From: Parelaphostrongylus tenuis | Lineage: Eukaryota > Nematoda > Chromadorea > Rhabditida > Metastrongylidae | Length of the DNA: 64,000 nucleotides | Assembly (NCBI GenBank): GCA_019055375.1 | Contig: JAHQIW010007294.1 | Coordinates: 270,344-334,343, forward strand | Reading direction: 5' to 3' | Shown here: piece after piece, positions 45,250-56,629 of the stretch | Position numbering within the stretch: the first letter of the stretch is position 1 | Layout of the letters: every line of letters starts with the position of its first letter | Translations under genes and position numbers: made by a program | The notes under the pieces: model-generated | The model's database searches: none | The model's input: the letters and a program-made list of their open reading frames with translations, nothing else | Told to the model about the DNA's origin: nothing

Positions 45250-47460
45250 TTACTGCGAGGTTTCAAAAACAATCGATTTTATGGATCCACTAATTGGACC
45301 ATTTCCGTTATCCTCAGCCTGTTTGAGTCCCTTGCTAAGATACATTTCCTTTGCTTCTTTGCCTGGACGAGTTTTAGTAATCATTTGATAGCTCTAACCT
45401 CGAAAACTTCAATGGTGTACTTTAGTTTCAAATGGCTTTTCTATTGCGTTGTGACAATAAAAACAAAATTATGTTTAACACTGAAGCCTTCTTGCCTGGA
45501 CGATTTTTCTTAAAAATCTCAGTAACCATTTAAAAGCGGAAATCTCGACGACTTCAAAATGTTATTAATTTTTAAAAGGACCTTATTGCGCTGTAACATC
45601 GGAAATTTGAATGAGATTTCCACATAACGCGCATCGCACGCTCTGGTAAGTGGATGGGATTTCGCAATATTGGCATAAAGTCATCGCGCTTTCAGTACAG
45701 CACACACAAACTAGCCGACAAGAAACACGTGTCGAGTGCGAAACCTACTTTTCTTTAGGCAACTGTAATGCACTGTAAACTAATTTTCATAAAGCAAGTA
45801 AACCATTGGGATTGTCGAGATTTCTGCTATCGAATGATTCTAGAAAATTTGGAAGGAAAGCTTTATCTATCGAAAAATTTTCGAGTGTGAAACATATTTT
45901 TATTTTTTACTGCCAGAACGTGGTAAGAAGCTCGCTTCAAAAATAAAGTACACCACTGAAATTTTTGAGATTTATGCTAGCGAATGATTGTTGAAAGTTC
46001 TAGAGAAAGCAAAAAACGCGTTTTTTCCAAGGGGCTGAAATAGGGGAGGATAACGGAAAAGTACCCAATAATGTATCCGAGGGCAGATCATTATTCTGCA
46101 CGACATATTCATATACGACCCGTCTTTCACATCTGAGATTCTAATTACGGCATTTTTTGCATTCGATTCGTCTCCTCACATCCACTATCCGTAAAATTCT
46201 TCGTGTTAGCGTAGATATTCCAGTGTTTGAGTAATAGTAGTTTTCCACTTGAATGCTGCTGACTACTAGTGCCGATTCTTCCTGAGTCCTCAACTAGCCA
46301 AACTAAAGCGTGCCTCACTTGGATAGCAGGGACTGAGCTGTTCCCAGAGAGATCTGGTACCATATTCTGACCTCGAAAGATTAAGAGACTTGGTAAGCCT
46401 GCGACGAACTCAAGCCTTGTACTCGCAATGAACAGCGTCCTCCGGAACCAGATCGCCTCCTTCCTCTTCGGAGTATTGAGTTCGAAAGCGTTTCGTAATA
46501 AATTACTTGTGGAAGAATGAACGACATAGAGCGTCCTGTAAGTGGTGTCTCCGTAACAACTGTGTGAAGGAGCAACGCTGAATTGTAAGTGGGTACAATC
46601 CGGTTATCCAAATCCATTTCCTGACCCATTGTGGCCTTTTCAGCGTTCTTTCAGATTTTCAATAGATAATCGATAGCTTGAAGCTCGGTGATCTGCAGGT
46701 GGTTTTTTGAAAAAGCCTTCTTTATGCGCTGTAGCGGAGAAAATAAAGTCCAGTTCCATATTCGGAGAACATATCCGCGCATATTTTCGTTATTACTTGA
46801 AAAATTCGTCCTCCGTTTTATAAGAATATCCAGAATTTCTGCGTTAAAATTTCAGAAAAAAGCTTTGTTCCATCGTTCTATGAGCTTAGATTTTCAAATC
46901 CACAAAAGCCTAAGCTTCGTGAATTTCGCAGTGTATTTCATGTCTAAAATGGCTTCCTTACTATGTTTGAGAATAAAAATAAAATTATGTTTCACACTTG
47001 AGCATTTTCGGCTCAACAGATCTTTTCCTTTCAACTTTTAATAATCATTCGGCAGCTCAAATCTCGAAGATTTCAATGGTATGCTATGTTTTTGAAAAAT
47101 GTTCCAGTGCGCCGTAGTAGCCAAAAGAAGATTGGGTTTCACAAATATCATTACTTCATAAATAGTGGGGTGCTGCGAACTTCCATCCTCATACCAAAGT
47201 AAAGAGTGGGGCCCGAGTGTGAAATCCAATCTTTATTCGACTGGTGCGGGGTATTTATCTTTCTTAAAAACCAAGCAGGCCACTGAACCTGCAGAGATTT
47301 GAGCTATCAAATGATCTACGAAAGTCTGAAAAAAATTAGTTTTATCTGCGAAAAACATTTGAGTGTGAAATGAAATTTTATTTTTACGCTTAGAACAAAA
47401 TTTCAAGGTCATCTAAGAAATCAAGTACACCATTCGACTCGAGACTCAAGCTGTCGAGTG
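45250..47460. repeat. FB-B repeat cluster
   Basis: Several units containing ATCTCGACGACTTCAA-like and CATTCGGCAGCTCAAATCTC-like sequence occur in both orientations (45390, 45520, 45790, 45950, 46840, 47041, 47270). SINE-like sequence lies at 46280-46440. No gene recognised; the minus frame at 46381-46629 has no splice support. Confidence 0.5.
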
Positions 47461-47520
47461 ACTAGCAAAACGTTAAAAATAGGTGAAAAAAAAAGTTTTT
47501 TTGATTACAGGTGCAGACAG

Positions 47521-47700
47521 GGGAAGAGTGCGTGCATGTATGTACATATGTGTGCACATATGTACATGTATATACGTAAGTATACAAACGCACGTGTATA
47601 TACCCAATATGGATATGCATGCGTATGTACATATACATATACATGTATATATATACATATATATATATGCATATACGCTCATAAACGGCTCAGATATATA
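47521..47700. repeat. Imperfect TACATA/TATA microsatellite
   Basis: Runs of ACATATGTACATGTATATAC type. Long open frames on both strands here are artefacts of the repeat. Confidence 0.85.
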
Positions 47701-48003
47701 CACGATATAGACGAACAAAGACATCAAAGAGACCCAGTTGAGTTACTCAAAGATTTACAGTATTACAAATGATGTTAGCAGTCGAACATAAATGAAGTCT
47801 TACTTCAGATAGTGCAAGATCACTCCCGGGCTGGGCATAAAAGACGAAAATTCTTCTCACGGACATATACTTGATGAAGAAGTATAGAGACGATAATCAG
47901 CAGTCTATCTAGCTTGTACACTTTGTAGTGGGACCTTTGGTAACACATGAGGTGACTAGTCCTCAGATAAGCATTTTGAGACAATAATATCAAAACGATA
48001 AAA

Positions 48004-51000
48004 CTAACGCCTCAGATAGTCGATGATATCAGCATTGCTTTCGCCTTCCATTTGTCGCTGAGCTATTATGGATTTGATGATTGGAGGAAGTCGCATCCGG
48101 ACATCGTGGCCATAGTGATCTCCACACATCTCTATTGATACACGACTAGAATAAAAAGGGAATAAGAGCACTGTGGAAAAGTCGAGTGGTACGCGTTTCG
48201 CAGTACAAACACCAAGCCATGAGAAGCGATTGAGAGGACGAAAATTTATGAGACCCCCTAAAATATCTACATTGCCATGACCTTTAAAGGACTACATGGT
48301 ACGTTTCGTGCAAAGCCGCATGACGTCAAATCTCATTCAGCTACTGTAACGGCGACATCGCATCTCGTGGGAAGGCGGGCAGACAGCTCGACATTCATGC
48401 ACGGTCATGCAGATGCTGACCGCAGGTGACCGCCGCGCAAGCGACGGAGATTCTGCCTCCCTACTAACGGTGGTCCTCAGAGGGATAATGTATGGAAACT
48501 AACCCATCAGCATGCTGAATCCCATGAATATAAGCAGTACATGTATGTCCCACACGATACGGTCCTATGCGATCTCGTTCACTTCCAGTGGCACTACTAG
48601 AGTTCACAAAACCGCTTCTGAAACTCAAAAGAAAATAAATAAGCAGCAAGTGGTGGGAACGATAAACTAACCTATTACAAGCCATAAATATGCCCTTTCC
48701 ATATTGACGACGTTTCGATCCCGACTTGTGACGAAAGTGGGCACCTCCTTTGAGCTCAAGCCAATGAAGGAACCGCTAAAAATTTGAGTATTCATCTCAT
48801 GGACTGTTTTTTAACCTCGCTATATATATCCATTATGATCCAGAAACGCTTAAAACATTTTCGAGGTCGTTACGTCAGAGCTATACGTACGTTTCGGCGG
48901 TATCGCCCGCTTCATCAGTTGCACACGCCTCACACTGATGGGCTGATAGAGTGGTGACAACACAATTCCACGTGTTATCACCATAACGTCTCCCCATCTT
49001 TGCTATAGAATAGGGTTCAGTGGGTTCAGTGTGGGACTCGTGCCACAGATGAAGTGGACGATACCGCCAAAACGTACGTATGGCTCTGACGTAACAACCT
49101 AGAAAAGACTTTAAAACATTCTTAGAGACAATCTGAATACTGTCGACAGAGTAATTTTACACTGGAATGATACTTCGGAACCAACTTGGCTAAACCCTTC
49201 GTTAATGTGGTGCGAGCTGTATTTAAAGGAAAAGGATAAAGCTCCTGGTGGCGATCAAACACTGAGGGATGCGCCATGTATTCGTCATCATCTAGCATCG
49301 TTAGGGGTACTTAAATGCAAATTTAGCCTTTAAAAGACTCGCAGTGTCCAACTGATGTATCAAATCAGCTACTCCCTCAGACAAGTCCGGTACCAATTCA
49401 CCGATCGCGGGGATAAAAGGCTTGATGAGCCTTAGGCGCGGGTTCCAACTATTGACCACATGCCTGTCGTAGAGCACCACTAACCACTGATCCACCATGC
49501 CCAATGAAGTGTAAGCACTACAAGGAAAAAACATTGAAAAATCTGTATCACACACTTAATACTTAACGCATTTAGTGATGTCATCTGATCTGGCCCTAAA
49601 ATAAAGATAATTTTAAAATTGCAAGCCACTAAACATGCCTTAAATTCCTCAACAGTGCTGAAGGTCAGCTGATGAATTTGTGGATGAATGTCGTGTTCGA
49701 TACTCAAATGCTCATGAAAGGATGTTCTCGACACGAATTCCATGAAGCATACACCACAGCAATAATATTTTTCTTACTGGTATCACCGAACGTCTCGTCT
49801 TTGGAATTTCCAGGACGGCACTACAAGTACCAGTCACCATTCATATCAGTCAAATTGATAGATCTTCTCAAAAGTTTTGGTACTAGAGCTATCAACACTA
49901 AATTTATTAACCAGAAGTAAATAAAATTGCATGATTTGGCATCGTTCAATCGCACATTTCCTTGTAAACATTTCGGCGTGCAACTTGCCTATACCTGCTT
50001 CAAGATGGAGCTGTCCCGGCAAAAAATTCGCTTCCTACTCATGCACGAATGGCACTTAGGGGAAGATGCTAGTGAAGCGGCGCGCAAGATAAATAGATCT
50101 TGAGGAGATGATGAGGCTTCAGAAAGAACGGCTAGGAAGTGGTTCACGAAGAAAGCTGGAGAGAACAGCCTGGAGGACAAATCGCGCTCGGGTCGCCCAG
50201 ATAAAGTTCCGTTAATCGACTGGATTCCGAGGACCCAACATGGGCGTGTCTAATTGTAAAGGGCTCTCACCCCCAGCGTGGGAGCGGCTTCAATTCCTCT
50301 CTGCCACTCGGCACCCGTCCATCAGGAAGAAGGTTGTTGGTTCGATCCCTTACCACAACACTTTACTGTGGCTTTTTTGTGCTATCTCTTTGTTTTCATT
50401 ACAATGCGAATCATTGACACACCAAGTCAACCGTATCTCATATAGTAACGCAGTAAGATAAGCGATCAATGTACATAAATTATCATCACCATTATTGCCC
50501 TAAGTTATGTTATATGTGTCGAAAGGTCGATGCTAAGAGTATCCCGTATCTCGGTAATGAGAGAAAGGATCCGAAGCTCCGACCTACGTCAACGATCAAA
50601 AATCAAAGACGCCGTTCCACACGCCAGGATATCGAAATCAAAAAAGGGCCGGACATGTATGCGCTTCAACGACAACCGATGGACGAGAGCCGTCACCGAC
50701 TGGATTCCTCGGGACGTCAAGCGCTCTAAAGGAAGACCACCGACCCTTTGGTCTAATTTCATGAAAGCGATAGAAGAAAGATATGATGCTCAGCGAATCC
50801 CTAGAGCGAGGAGGACCCACTAGGCTACTCTTGCACGCGATAGGGAAAAATGGAAGAGTTGCTGGTACCCGCTCGAGTCACTCGACGATCAACGGGACGA
50901 CAGGTGATACAAGTGATGTTATATGTGAATATATTATGTTGTTCTAAGATGTAGATTGCTTTTAAAATGGCGATAAATGAGTTATATAAGTGATCGCTTA

Positions 51001-53611
51001 TGTTACGGCTTTACTATATGAGATATGGTGTGATTTGATGTGTCAGTGATTCGAGCATGTTGCAATGATCACAAAAGGATAACACGGAAAAAACCACAGT
51101 GTAGTGGATCGAACCAGCATCCTTCTTCCCCATGGACGGATGCCGAGTAGCAGAGAGGAGGTGGTAGCGCGGTTCCCACGCTGGGGGTGAGAGTCCTTGC
51201 CAATTAGGCACGCCCAGTTGGGTTCTCGATAGTCAAACGGTTAATCTTGTGCCGCTTCACTAGCATGTTTCCCTATTCGCCATTCGTGCATGAATAGCAA
51301 GCGAATTTTTTCCCACGACAACTCCATCTTCAGTCAAGTGTAAACAAGTTGTATACCAAAATGTTCGCCAGTAAATGCGCAATTGAAAGATATCAAAACC
51401 ATAGAATTTTATCCACTTCAGGCTGATAAATTTAGGGTCTATTGCTGTAGTGCCAAAATTCATGAGAAGACCTGATATAAAATGAATACATCACATCTTT
51501 CGTTTCGAGTGTTTTCTTAAGACCGCTGCTCAAATATCAATATGCCTGATAATCATAATTTGAGCCACGCATGTTAGTGGTCGGTCAATGAGGGCTGACT
51601 TATACAGCTCGATACGATCAATCGCGAGATCGAAACACGTGTACCGGGCTCTATAAGTCAGCCCTCTTTGACAGACCACTGACATGCGTAGCTCAGATAA
51701 TGATTATCAGGCATATTAAAAATGAATACAGCATAACCTTCGCTTGATTAAGCCAATAGCACGAGGATATCAAAAAGAACTTTTTCGGCTAACGTTTCGA
51801 TATCTTTCCACATCAATCGACTCTTGCCATCGGCTCTGAAGAAGTCGATGACCTCTAAGTAGCCGAAAAAATCTCCTATTTTTTTCCGGTCAATCTCGCG
51901 CTGATGGCTTCATCAACACAGGAGATAAGAGTGGTTGGTGAAGCCGGGATTAGAGGAAAGCCGGCTCAGAAAGCAGAAACAAAACGAATTTACGCCGTTG
52001 GTTCGATGATAATCGATTGTCCGGAGTGCTATCATCTTTCCACAACCGTACGGACAACGATTTCGTACACCGGCAGTTGGATGACGTCGACGTACATTGT
52101 CGATAACTACCGGTCCATGCTGTAAACAGAAAAATTCATATCAACATGGAAGGAGAAAAACCAAACGTACTTATTTATAGGGGGCGACAGTTACGATGAT
52201 CTCAGTAAAATCCAGCCCTTAGCCAGAGAACGCATTGAAAGCTGAACTTCATCCGGATGAAAAATGCACTCTAACCACCCGGTTCGATCCGGTCCTGAGT
52301 CCAAGCGATTCTTTCTGATTACAGGGGAACAAATGAGAAACCTACTTCATTCTCTGGAGAAGAAGTTTGCATGGGAGTGTTAGTATTCATTCGGAAGCTA
52401 ATAGTCCAGGCTACACCCCCACATAACCGGTAATTCAAAAACCCCTTTTACAACGCTGTGATTTCCACTTAGAACTAGGTCTCAAACGCGCATATTTCTC
52501 GCCGGACAGAGGTCTTTTTCTAAACTATTAGTAATCAATCGATAGCGTAATAGTTTTTGACTCGAATGCTGTGCTTATGTCCTGAAGAGCCCGTTTCTTT
52601 CGAGGGCGCGACAGGTAAAATAAGTTGAATTCCCGTGAGCGAGCAAGGTCGACTTTGGCCAATTCACGTGCGTCTGGCTGAGGCAAGCAATAGACCTTGC
52701 ACCAGTCACGTGGCTGTCTCAGCCAAATTGCTATGCCATTGCTGAAGAAGACAAAATCTTCATGCAGCAGCCGAATCAACACGAGAGATATTCGAGGACC
52801 TCCATGGAGGACGAATGCGAGGAAACGAATCAAATCCAGAAAATGCTGGAATCCGCATCAGTAAGTTGCGATGACTTCAACCCTATGAAGACAATGCGCG
52901 TCGCGCAGCGTCAAGTCTCACTCAGCTACTGTAACGGCGGCGCCTCGCATCATGAGAATGAAGACGTTCGTGGGAACGCAGACGCAGGCAGTACGACATC
53001 CTCGCACACAGACACAATGCGGTGCTCAAGAACTGCCGCACAAGCGGCGGAGCGACTTCGTCTGTCAATCAACGCAGGTCCTCAAAGGGTTTAGCATTTT
53101 CGTCCCTCGCACCCCTCGCGCAGCAACGAGCATCACAACCACTCAGCTATAGCGCACCTAGTGGTTAAAATGAAGGGTTCTGTAAAAGATTAGATAGAAA
53201 AGGACAAAGCTCTTCGCGTTGATCGATCCTCGAGAAACACGCCACGCATTCTACTCCATTCGTAATATCGCTTGAGGTGACTGGATGCATATTTGGCCCT
53301 TACAACAACTTACCATGGCCCATCGACACATTAAGTAAGTGCAGCTTATTCACCCTGACAATTCTGTTACGAATATGTCGGCCCCCAGAGATGGAAAGCT
53401 TCGTGGGTCGTGGGCGCGAGATCGAACCATTGACCCTGTGTGCGACGCAGAGCGCCTCTAACCACTGCGTCATCAAATAAATAAAGAAGAATCAGGGAAA
53501 ATACTGAACGTATCGGACCTTGACGTCGACGAGCTCGTAACTTTCGACGTCGACATCGTCGACCGTCGCTCCGATCAAATCGGCGCCGAGTCGAGGAGGC
53601 TGTGCAGCCAT
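48004..53611 (-). CDS. Zinc-finger protein with C2H2 fingers and a FAR1/FLYWCH/MULE-like domain
   Basis: Six exons in transcription order: 53519-53611, 51994-52119, 49639-49820, 48672-48775, 48504-48617, 48004-48145 (stop); about 253 residues from the chosen ATG (53611; in-frame ATG 53701 is possible). Exon 1 is GC-rich (MAAQPPRLGADLIGATVDD). Exon 2 holds CPYGCGKMIALRTIDYHRTN, with a Cys starting exon 3 (C-x3-C-x11-H-x4-C). Exon 3 holds a finger CCGVCFMEFVSRTSFHEHLS ending IEH (C-x2-C-x12-H-x4-H). Exons 4-6 give FSTVEEFKRFLHWLELKGGA, HFRHKSGSKRRQYGKG, TCTAYI and CGDHYGHD: the CCHH zinc-binding pattern of FAR1/FLYWCH-type DNA-binding modules known from MULE transposases. No DDE domain follows; it stops at IIDYLRR. 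Likely a nuclear DNA-binding protein, perhaps domesticated. Exon 3 has A5 before TATTATTGC where A6 is needed. The intron after exon 3 has a GC donor (AAG|GCATGT). Other exon phases fit. Confidence 0.7.
48795..49135. mobile_element. RZ-A fold-back element in a zinc-finger intron
   Basis: Left arm 48795-48930 and inverted right arm 49020-49135 share TACGTCAGAGC(T/C)ATACGTACG. The left arm has an intact core on the minus strand. The right arm core is altered (CAGATGA, CAAAACG). Confidence 0.7.
48871..48918 (-). ncRNA. Hammerhead-ribozyme-like core (RZ-A)
   Basis: Minus strand: CTGATGA, A, hairpin GCGG-GCGATA-CCGC, C, GAAA, then ACGT...ACGT as a 4-bp helix III and A. An extra A/C pair of unpaired bases flanks stem II. 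Confidence 0.45.
49222..49502 (-). repeat. tRNA-derived SINE-A
   Basis: Minus-strand copy: A box ATCAGTGGTTAGTGGTGCTC, body and tail GCTTTATCCTTTTCC. Confidence 0.7.
50236..51222. mobile_element. Long-TIR element that carries an RTE gene piece
   Basis: Inverted arms of about 235 bases (50245-50480 and 50985-51215) match along their length, for example GGGCGTGTCTAATTGTAAAG against CTTGCCAATTAGGCACGCCC, CTCACCCCCAGCGTGGGA against TCCCACGCTGGGGGTGAG, and AGATAAGCGATCA against TGATCGCTTAT. The interior (50524-50905) is RTE sequence. No transposase of its own. Confidence 0.75.
50524..50905 (+). mobile_element. RTE 3' fragment inside the TIR element
   Basis: Translates to the RTE C-terminus: [54 protein letters not shown], then RARRTH and, past a stop, [18 protein letters not shown]. 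Confidence 0.8.
51490..51725. mobile_element. RZ-C inverted pair, cores lost
   Basis: Ends AATATGCCTGATAATCATAA and ATGATTATCAGGCATATT are inverted. The centre keeps GAAACACGTGTACCGGGC, but the CTGANGA part is gone. Confidence 0.6.
52340..53092. repeat. FB-A arm and SINE-B/minisatellite-related sequence
   Basis: 52350-52560 is a single FB-A arm (GGGAGTGTTAGTATTCATTC). 52740-52865 resembles SINE-B. 52900-53090 shares CTCAGCTACTGTAACGGCG with 48330 and 54205. No gene recognised. Confidence 0.5.
53193..53480 (-). repeat. tRNA-derived SINE-A
   Basis: Minus strand: A box CGCAGTGGTTAGAGGCGC, B box GGTTCGATCTCGCGCCC, body, and tail end GAGCTTTGTCCTTTTC. Confidence 0.8.
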
Positions 53612-53810
53612 TGCGTTCCTCGAGAAAACTGCGCCCCCACGAGCGCCACAATCACCGCGCGCACGTGACAACTCGTCCATCGCGCCTCGACTGGCGACCA
53701 CTCGTCCATCACCCCCTCGTCCCAGTCATCACCCGAGATTTTTCTTTCCATTTTTCCTATTTTATTTTACTTTTTTTTTATTTTATATGACCCATTATCA
53801 CAATTTTTTT

Positions 53811-54036
53811 CACTGTGCGGTTCCAGTACTTCTAGAATTCAATTCGTTTATGGTTCTCTTCTTGAATGACGTAGAATACTGATTGAGCGAGTCTCCTTGC
53901 AATCTCGAGGATAGCCTGCTTGCGTGACGTTCCCTAGGGCGTTGCTGCTGACTACCGGAGAGTGTTGGTGTGGTGGAGCTCAGCTCCGCGCGTGCCGCGA
54001 TGAGCGGCACAACCACTCGGCCACGACACCCCTTAC
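53811..54036 (-). repeat. tRNA-derived SINE-B, near full length
   Basis: Minus strand begins GTGTCGTGGCCGAGTGGTTG and ends AGAAGTACTGGAACCGCACA. Confidence 0.7.
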
Positions 54037-54222
54037 ATCATTATTTATTGCCATCCATCATTTCATTATTAAATTTCATCAGCACCTTTGTATTCGACTT
54101 TTATTTGAAACCTTGCTTGAAATTTGATGCAACTTACAGCATATTCTAATCCTTCAAGAGCCACGAGAGTCATTTCGCTTCTCACCGCGCGACGTCAAAT
54201 CTCACTCTGGTACTGTATCGGC

Positions 54223-54500
54223 GCCGTTGCGTCCCGTGGGAAGGCAGGCTGACAACCAGGCATGCTCGCACAGACAATAGTGCCGTTGCGTCTCGTGGGA
54301 AGGCAGGCAGACAGCCAGACATGCTTGCACAGACAATAGCGCCGTTGCGTCTCGTGGGAAGGCAGGCAGACAGCCAGACATGCTTACACAGACAATAGCG
54401 CCGTTGCGTCTCGTGGGAAGGCAGGCAAACAGCCAGACATGCCTGCACGGATGAGGGCGGCGTTGCGTCTCGTGAGAAAGGAACGACGCAACGCCACCTG
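54223..54500. repeat. 59-bp minisatellite, about 4.7 units
   Basis: Units start with GCCGTTGCGTCTCGTGGGAA at 54223 (GTCCCG variant), 54282, 54341, 54400 and 54459 (GGCGTT variant). The 59-base period is not a multiple of three, so the minus-strand frame across it is not evidence of a protein. Single diverged units occur near 48350 and 52930. Confidence 0.9.
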
Positions 54501-54606
54501 GCTATCAACGCTGCGCCTTGGAAGACTGAACCTTTTATGAGGTCTGTTAGGGCACTTCTGATGCCAGAGACATACATTTCGACCCTCTCGACTCGTCAGT
54601 TTTAGA

Positions 54607-55005
54607 TTGGCAAGAAATTTTCTGGATTTTTCGTCTGTGTATTATTTCTCATGCATCCAAGTTTTTGTTTTCGCTATCGTTCAGAGCAGCCTCGCTCGGT
54701 TATTTCGAGATAAAGCCTTATACATCTGCTTTAGGATGGAATTGGCCCGCGAGCAAAAACGATCGTTGGTGCTACACGAGTATCGTTGCGTGCCAAGCAG
54801 CACTTGAACCCAAACAATACTCGTGTAGCATTAACAGTCGTTCTAACTTTCGGGATAGATCCGTTTCAAAATAATTGTAACGGTGTTATGTATTGAAATA
54901 ACCTCAAAAAGCTGCTCTAAACGATAGCGGAAAACAAAAACCTAGTTGCATGAGAAATAATCAGCAAAACGAAAAAGTCCGAAAAATTTCTCGCCAGTCC
55001 GATAA
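54607..55005. mobile_element. Mirror mariner, family 2
   Basis: Left end GGCAAGAAATTTTCTGGA and inverted right end TCCGAAAAATTTCTCGCCAG. The left arm encodes MELAREQKRSLVLHEYR on the plus strand; the right arm repeats the 5' sequence inverted. Confidence 0.75.
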
Positions 55006-55016
55006 CGCGGTGTCAT

Positions 55017-55345
55017 TCGGTTCAACCAATTCCGTTCAAGGGAATATGCCCTGCATAGGGAGTCGACGCCGAATTAGTTACACTGCCTGTAAAGTGAAAA
55101 GATTACCCTATACTGCAATGACAAGAAATCACTGCATATTAAGTGTTAAGATCACCTGACATTGCATTACTGTGTTGTTAGTACATTGCATTGTTATCAT
55201 GCAGTGACTAGCCATGAACAGTCCATTGAATCGCTGCATTGTAGGGTAATTTTTTCACTTTACAGGCAGTGTAACCAAATCGGCGTCGATCCCTTATATC
55301 TGGGAGTACATTCCCTTGTAGGGATTGGCTGAAACGAAATGCACC
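55017..55345. mobile_element. MITE with about 100-base inverted arms
   Basis: The left arm (CACTGCCTGTAAAGTGAAAA, GATTACCCTATACTGCAATG) is repeated inverted at 55230-55345 (CATTGTAGGGTAATTTTTTC, ACTTTACAGGCAGTG). No coding capacity. Confidence 0.8.
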
Positions 55346-55665
55346 GTGCTATTGATGAGGTGAGAAGGCCGAGACGTATGTCTAGCACTGAAAGCGCCAT
55401 AACAGACCTCATGAAAGGCTTGAAATACGCTCTCAGTAAATTGTATTCTTACTCCTGAGAAAAAGTTGCGCTCGTCTCAAAACCGCAAGCGTGTCCATTT
55501 TTTTCCCAAAAAAATTTTTTTTTTGTCAAGGATTTTATGAAGAGTTCTTGCTAAGCAATTTATGGTTTTCCTTCGCTCACACTCAATATCGCTGGTCGAT
55601 CATGGGACAATTATGCCATCACTTTCTCGCTCGCATATCCTCTTTCCATCTACTGCTAAGTTCAG

Positions 55666-55890
55666 TTGCTAGAGCAGTCGTTTCGAGATTTTATCGCCGA
55701 TGATGTCCCCGCCAGGGGAGCCGCAACTCTTGTTGTTTTCTACGGGCCAGATGGCAAATTCTCCACTTTATTCTTATATTTGGAAGGATTTTTTTTTCTA
55801 CCTCTGTTTGAGACAGAAAAATCCCTTAACGAACTGGATTTCGCCGAGGAGGATAACTCATTGATTATCGCTGCCGAATGGTCTTGTTGA
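55666..55890 (+). CDS. Possible terminal exon of an unknown gene
   Basis: A 75-codon phase-0 frame after acceptor CTAAGTTCAG, ending in TGA. It reads LLEQSFRDFIADDVPARGAA, TLVVFYGPDGKFSTLFLYLE, then acidic SLNELDFAEEDNSLIIAAEW. No family recognised; upstream exons not found. Confidence 0.3.
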   Translation: MLEQSFRDFIADDVPARGAATLVVFYGPDGKFSTLFLYLEGFFFLPLFETEKSLNELDFAEEDNSLIIAAEWSC

Positions 55891-56023
55891 TATCTGCGTG
55901 GCAGCTTTCATACTTGTCTCAAGAAGTGATTTGTTTATTCTTTGTCTTGAAACTTTCGAAATATTAAATTACATTAACAATTTCGATTTATAAGTGAGAT
56001 TTCACAGAGGAATTTTGACTTAT

Positions 56024-56629
56024 TAGGTCGTTCGAAAAGTTTGGGCACTAAAAGAGTAGCACCAAACTTATGGACCAGAAGTAAGTATAATTGCATGATT
56101 TTGGTATCGTTGAGTTGCACATTTTCTCGGAAAACACATTGATACAGAGCTTGTTCATTTTTGTTTCAAGATGGAGCTATCATGGAGACAAAGTCGCTTG
56201 CTACGTAAGCACGAATGGTGCGAAGGGGAAAATGCTAGTGAAGCGGCGCGTAAGATTGATGGAGCTTGGGGCGATGATCCGGTCTCAGAAAAGGCGACTA
56301 GAAAGTGGTCCGGGAAGTTCAAAGCTTAAGAGAACAGTCTGGAAGGCCAGTCGTGCTCAGGCCGTCCGTAGGAAGTTGATCACACCAAGCTCCATCGATT
56401 TTGCGCGCCGCTTCATTAGCATATTACCCCAGGCGCCATTCCTGCATGAGTAGCAAACGAGTTTGTTCCCAAGGCAGCTCAATTTCAAAGCAAATATAGA
56501 CAAGTTCCATACGAAAATGTTCACAAAAAAACGCAATTGAGCGAATCCAAAATTTTGTAATTTTATTTGCCTCTGGTTCGTAAAATTGTTGTTCATTGCT
56601 TTAAAGCCAAAATTTTTCGGACGACCCAA
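56024..56629. mobile_element. Mirror mariner, copy 4
   Basis: TAGGTCGTTCGAAAAGTTTG at left and CCAAAATTTTTCGGACGACC at right. The left arm (plus strand) encodes MELSWRQSRLLRKHEWCEGE and the HTH region with a frameshift; the right arm encodes the N-terminus on the minus strand, interrupted. Confidence 0.8.

Larger units (their letters stand above)
49868..51476. mobile_element. Mirror mariner, copy 3, interrupted
   Basis: The left arm (49868-50235) encodes the transposase N-terminus on the plus strand (MELSRQKIRFLLMHEWHLGE, then ARKWFTKKAGENSLEDKSRS). The right arm (51236-51476) is inverted (GCCATTCGTGCATGAATAGC; TAGTGCCAAAATTCATGAGA). A 1-kb element is inserted at the axis. Confidence 0.8.

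Noticed and set aside
46381..46629. 82-codon minus-strand frame as a 5' exon of the unknown gene
   Set aside because: The only usable donor is weak and the link to the next exon could not be supported.
54223..54500. CRISPR-like array
   Set aside because: Units are contiguous without variable spacers, and the sequence is clearly eukaryotic.
54182..54577. 131-codon minus-strand frame with repeated SHETQRR-like words
   Set aside because: The 59-bp tandem repeat drives it; the period is not a multiple of three, so each unit is read in a different frame.
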